Positions 59,390-64,000 of a stretch of 64,000 nt of DNA are shown here, piece after piece. Within the stretch, counting starts at the first letter, position 1. Each line of letters begins with the position of its first letter. The stretch comes from Cristatella mucedo. Lineage: Eukaryota > Bryozoa > Phylactolaemata > Cristatellidae. The notes beneath the pieces were generated by a model. The model was given only the letters and a program-made list of their open reading frames with translations. It did not search any database and was not told where the DNA came from. The stretch spans positions 5,265,001-5,329,000 of the forward strand of contig WPIO01000002.1 of the NCBI GenBank assembly GCA_009760855.2, in the 5' to 3' direction. The position numbers and the translations under genes were made by a program.

Positions 59390-59875
59390 AGAAATTTTTA
59401 AAACCAACTTACTAGCTGTAGGCAAACCAAGTGTGATTCAAAAACAGAAGATCTCATCTCTCAAAATAGGCTCTGCCATTATAACTCCTGTAGCATCTGC
59501 ACACAATTCACACAATTTAAATGCTGTTCAAAGTTACCTTTGACTAGACGACCACATCAGTTTTATAATGAAGTCTGCATAATTTAAGCTACGTAACATT
59601 GCTAAAGTACGGGTATTCTTATACAGGGATACTACCTCCAACTTGATCCATGCATTTGAGACATCCCGCCTCGATTAGTGTAACTCGCTTCTTGCTTGTC
59701 TATCGGCCTTACAATGTTAGGCGCTTACAATTGGTGAAAAAACTCTGCAGCTAGGCTTCTCTGTCGTGAGTGTGTGAAGTTGACGTGTCACAACACTTCT
59801 CGCCCAGCTAAACTGGCTCCCAATCAATAAGCACATCGTTTTCAAGTTTCTTTCCCTCCATTTTAGGTCTCCGTT
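59390..59875 (+). mobile_element. LINE family A fragment, old
   Basis: Plus-strand similarity from the AKPSVIQKLE region through the RLDSCNSLL and RRLQLV blocks to the FKVLSLHFRS region, with many indels. It ends where a second copy joins at about 59876. Confidence 0.75.
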
Positions 59876-60865
59876 TTGCCGATGTGATTGCCAAGCACAA
59901 CCTAGGCTTTCAATTTAATCCAAAGAGAACTCAGTTGTTGATTCCTCCCTGCATTCTACAGCGTCAAATTGTTCCAGCTCCCTTGCTGCATGTAATGATG
60001 AAATCTGCACATGGATGGCAAAATCCAAAGCGACCTCTCGTTAGACGACCATATCAGCTCCACAGTCAAATCCGCCTATTTTCAGCTTCATAACATTGCT
60101 AAAATTCGGGCCTGTTCAGATAAAGATACCACATCTAAGTTGGTCCATGCATTCGTGACATCCCGTCTCGACTTCTGCAATTCACTGCTCACTGGCCTAC
60201 CAGCATGTGCGATCAGGCGATTGCAGCTGGTGCAAAACTCTGCAGCTAGGCTTGTCTGTCGTGAGCGTCGCAGTTGCCACATTACTCCACTTCTCGCCGA
60301 CCTGCACTGGCTACCAGTCAAGCAACGGATTGACTTCAAGGTTTTGTCGCTCACTTTTAGGTCCCTTCATTCTATGGCTCCAGCCTATCTCTCAGATATG
60401 CTACCCCATCAGGCTAAGCATCGTACCACCCGCTTTACGGAATCCAACAGTCTAGAAATACCTCATACAAACCTTAAATCCTTTGGAGACCGTGCATTTA
60501 GTTCATACGCTCCCAAAGCCTGGAACTCCCTCCCGACCTGCGTCAGAACATCCCCTGACCTGACCACATTTAAAAGGAACCTAAAAACACACCTATTTAG
60601 GACAGCATTTAGTGGGTCCCTATGATTCGTCCTTGATGTGCTTATGCGTGCTGACACTGTGCATGCTGCCACTAACCACATTTGCATGCTGACCCTGTGC
60701 ATGTCACCCCTAACCATATTATTCATTTCGTTTGCTTTTTTCAAGCATGATTTTACTTACCATTCAATTGCATTTCACTTTACAGCAAATGTAAAGTGCC
60801 TAGAGAGAGATTGAGTTCTCTGAGGGCGCTTTATCAAGTGAATTATTATTATTATTATTATTATG
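59876..60865 (+). mobile_element. LINE family A, 3' part with intact C-terminal frame
   Basis: Begins in the RT palm (ADVIAKHNLGFQF, about 59880), has an internal deletion just after MDGKI, then an uninterrupted frame to 60625: SDLSLDDHISSTVKSAYFQL, LQLVQNSAARLVCRERR, LLADLHWLPVKQRIDFKV, SYAPKAWNSLPTCV, KTHLFRTAFSGSL. 3' UTR, perfect-looking hairpin and (ATT)7-type tail follow. Among the youngest copies here. Confidence 0.93.
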
Positions 60866-60894
60866 GCAGCAAAATATATTAAATTAAATGATGA

Positions 60895-61765
60895 TAAAAA
60901 CAACATAATAGTTAAGAGAAAACCAAGTGCGATTCAGAAACTGAAAATTCTCATGCTAAAAATCGGCTTTGCCAGCTTATCTCTGGTTGATTCTGCACGA
61001 AATTTAGGTGCCCTGTTCCAAAAATGACCTTTCATTAGACAACCAAGTCAGCTTCATCTGAAAGTCTGCCTACTTTCTGATGCACAACGTTGCCAGAATT
61101 CAGGCTTGCTTAGACAGGGGTACTACGCCTATAGTGGTCCATGCATTTACTAAAATCGTCTTGACTTCTGTAAGATACTGGTATCTTATTTACTGGCCTG
61201 TGCAATCAGGCGCTTACATTTGGTGCAAAACTTTGCAGCCAGGCTTTTCTGTCTTGAGCGTCACAGTTTCCACATCATACCACTTCACGCCGACCTGCAC
61301 TGACTTCCAGTAAAGCAGTGCATCGGTTTCAAGATTATATCACTCATTTTTAGGTACCTTTATTCTTTGGCTCCAACCTACCTGTCAGATATACTTGCCC
61401 ACGAAGCTAAGCATCGTTCCACATTTTGTATGAATTTAATCGCTTACGTACACCTCATACGAACTTCAAAACTTTTGGAGACCACGCCTTTAGTTCCTAT
61501 GCTCCCAAAGGTTGTAACCCACTTTCGACTGGCGTTACGGCATCCCCTGAATAAAAGACAGTTGAAAAGTAGGTAAAAATGTTGTATATATCACTGCATT
61601 TAGTAGCTCCAAGTGATTTGTCATGTATGTGCTTATGCATGCTTACAATGTGCATGCTGCCACTAACCATATTTGCATGCTCATCCTGTGCATATCGCCT
61701 TTAAACATGTTATTTTTGGTAATATTGTGCATTCTACCACTAACCATATGATTTTAGTTCATTTG
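60895..61765 (+). mobile_element. LINE family A, 3' fragment, decayed
   Basis: Directly after the preceding tail: KPSAIQKLKI, RIQACLDRGTTPIVVHAF, MAPTYLSDILAHEAKHRST, then 3' UTR (GCATGCTGCCACTAACC repeated). The terminal hairpin is lost and replaced by (ATCT)n and (AT)n. Confidence 0.82.
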
Positions 61766-61789
61766 TATCTATCTATATATCTATCTATC

Positions 61790-61826
<37 letters not shown>
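61766..61826. repeat. (TATC)n and (AT)n microsatellite
   Basis: Four TATC-type units followed by about 30 bases of AT. Confidence 0.92.
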
Positions 61827-64000
61827 TCTCGCCTCCTGACATAGAGCGCTCTAACGTGCGTTCTTGTTCGTTGCAGAATTCTTCCGAAAACCGAAGTTCT
61901 TGCGAACATCGTATACGGAAACGATACAGCTAAGACCTGCTTAAAGTTATTCTGATTGTTATTTGACCGTAGCAGGTAAGAAATTACGTGCCTATGGACA
62001 TCTAAACGCTTATCGCTTCGGGCTGCTGGGTCTCCCACGCCGGCGGCTGCCTTAGCTTTGCCGGCGGCTAGTAACCTACTTGTTAGTTATGATCGTCAGC
62101 AGCTGTTATCGCTTCGTCATCGCAGATCAAATGCATTCCTAGATATTAATGTTGTTGCTAAGATTCATGAACTATACATTAACAAAAGAAAAGCACCCCG
62201 TAGCCGCCGTGGTGGCCGGAACCAACAGCTCAGACGCCGCTCGTTGGGCGGGAACTGCTAGCTGAGTACCCGCTCGTTCGGTATTCCTAGCATTGTCTCG
62301 AAACGCTCAGCACGCTCCCCCACATGTGTCACTATAAATTCCTCAAACTTAGTGGTCATCAAGCCTGTTGTAACCCTATCGGCCAGACTTAAGGCTTGCC
62401 TTTGGAATCCTCGCTCAATGTGCAATAAACCTCTAGTAATAAGCGACCTTATTTCTGAAAATGGTATCGACCTGCTCGCCCTAACTGAAACTTGGCTGAA
62501 ATCGATAAACTGCCCGACAAATTAAAGACGCTACTCCATCTGGTTTCTCGTTCTTTCACGCCCCTAGATCATCCAAAACTGGAGGTGGAGTTGCTATTGT
62601 CGTGCGCTCGAAATTCAACTTCAAGCCATTTGCGGTACCCTTTAAGCAGTCGTTTGAATCGATTGACTTAATCTCACCCGAAAACAAGCTACCGATAGCG
62701 GCAGTAGTCTCTCGCCCACCAGGTACCAAATCCTTCTTTATCTCAGATTTCTCCGATCTCATTTCGATTCTGTGTGCAAGAAATCGATCCTTCCTCGTTA
62801 TGGGTGATTTCAACGTTCACTTTGATAACTTATCTGACGCTTTCAGCACCGAATTTCGTGCACTGACTGACTCATTGTCTCTTGTGTCTCATGTGCAAGG
62901 CCCTACCCACATCAAGGGTCACACACTCGACCAGATTTACTCATACAACTGCACCCTGTCATCACCAATTATTACCAAATCCTGCTTATCTGACCACATG
63001 CAGATCTCATTCAATCTCCAGTGTGTGCCCACATCCTCCTCTAAAATAATCTGTGAATCGCGAAACCTCAAGACCCTTGACATCGATGCTGTCCGTGCGA
63101 GGATATCTGCTTCACCTCTGCTGCTCAATCCTCCCTCCGATCTGTCATCATTGGTAGATAGCTACAACACGACACTAGCTGACACGCTCGACGAGTTTGC
63201 ACCTCTGACAAAGCGCACTGTGCGCCCCCGCCCAGACGGCATTGGCTTACAACAGACATTAAACTAGACAGGTCTAAAAAGCAAAAGCTTGAATAAGCCT
63301 ACACAAGATCCGGACTAACTGTCCATCGACAGGCATATGAAGACTACTGTAGGTTGTACCAATCGATCCTAGCAAAGGCCAAGTCTAGCTTCCATAAAAA
63401 TATTGTTGAATCACAGATGCACAATCCAAAAATGCTGATGACGACAATAAACCATCTCCTCAACCGTTCCCAGATTAGCTCCTTACCTGATGATCCTAAT
63501 GATGATCTAGCCGATCGCTTCTCTCGATTCTTTGTGCAGAAGATAGACAAGATCAGGGAATCCATCCCTGCGATGACAACCTCCCCACTAGAATGCTGTT
63601 CCTCGGTTCCTGGCTGCACCTCAATGTCTGCATTTAAGCAGGTCACTAGTGATCTAGTCCTAAAGTTCGTAACTCAATCAAAGAAGACGACAAGTCCTCT
63701 GGACCCTATTCCCACTATCCTGCTCCTACGTTGCATTGATCTGCTGCTGCCATGCATAACTAACATAATTAATATGTCATTAGCCTCAGGTCATGTCCCA
63801 GCACCTTTCAAAAAAGCTGTAGTCAGGCCACTTCTCAAGAAAGCTACACTAGACCAAGAGAACATAAGCAACTACCGCCCAGTTTCCCTTCTACCATTCC
63901 TATCAAAGACACTGGAACGGGTCGTGGCAGACCAGCTTAACTCGTATATCGAAACCTCACACCTTGCTAGTAAGTTCCAGTCTGGCTTTAGAGCTAATCA
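61827..64000 (+). mobile_element. LINE family A, 5' part running off the window
   Basis: The 5' region, GC-rich (CGGCGG near 62040; exact start uncertain), is shared with the copy at 38.9 kb. Endonuclease: ACLWNPRSMCNK, IDLLALTETWLKSI (about 62470-62510), then after frameshifts an ORF at 62602-63267 with FLVMGDFNVHFDNL (Asp-Asn catalytic block) and KSCLSDHMQISF (SDH block), typical of APE-type endonucleases. The linker follows. The frame from about 63640 to the edge is open into the RT: SPLDPIPTILLL, NYRPVSLLPFLSKTLERVVA, KFQSGFRAN. Best-preserved 5' half in the window; the catalytic YADD box would lie beyond 64000. Confidence 0.92.

Overview
The window looks like metazoan nuclear DNA. There are no bacterial-type operons; interspersed repeats and microsatellites dominate, and the recognisable host genes are split into short exons with GT/AG borders. 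The animal cannot be named from sequence alone. A multi-domain integrin beta chain plus several CR1/L2-like LINEs fits a (probably invertebrate) animal.

Host genes: I find two integrin beta-subunit genes in the same orientation (minus strand), head to tail. Gene 1 runs from about 48.1 kb (candidate signal-peptide exon) down to 20.06 kb. Recognisable exons carry part of the beta-I domain (39.4 kb), I-EGF modules (31.7, 30.8 and 22.8 kb), the transmembrane segment with its juxtamembrane DRRE motif (20.4 kb) and a cytoplasmic tail with NPLY and NPSY motifs (20.1 kb). Gene 2 ends at 50.6 kb, only about 2.5 kb upstream of the gene 1 candidate first exon. It shows a hybrid-like exon (54.8 kb), two beta-tail exons (54.6 and 54.3 kb), a transmembrane exon (50.9 kb) and a tail exon with NPLY (50.65 kb). 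Both would make type I membrane adhesion receptors that pair with an integrin alpha chain and bind talin/kindlin-type adaptors through the NPxY motifs. Gene 1 has an in-frame TGA in an I-EGF exon. Gene 2 seems to have no room for I-EGF repeats between its hybrid-like and beta-tail exons.

Layout: 0-4.3 kb has a 1.1-kb (GA)n tract and then a GC/CpG-rich block with a TATA/Inr-like pair and a (CGG)16 repeat. 4.4-20 kb is mostly non-coding with LINE tails, a 0.5-kb array of a 10-bp palindromic unit (9.02-9.53 kb), several microsatellites, an unrecognised 110-codon ORF (14.6 kb) and one long but decayed LINE (15.8-18.95 kb). 20-48 kb is integrin gene 1, whose introns are filled with LINE copies in both orientations and a decayed Tigger-like DNA transposon. 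50.6 kb to about 56.5 kb is the visible part of integrin gene 2 with a second LINE family. 58.3-64 kb is a repeat cluster: a tRNA-derived SINE with a LINE-like tail, young-looking LINE 3' ends, and a LINE running off the right edge with endonuclease and reverse transcriptase domains still readable.

Two LINE families are present. Family A has an APE-type endonuclease, a YADD reverse transcriptase and a 3' hairpin (AAAGCGCC...GGCGCTTT) followed by (ATT)n; there are more than 20 pieces. Family B is related, has a different 3' UTR, and is present in about five pieces.
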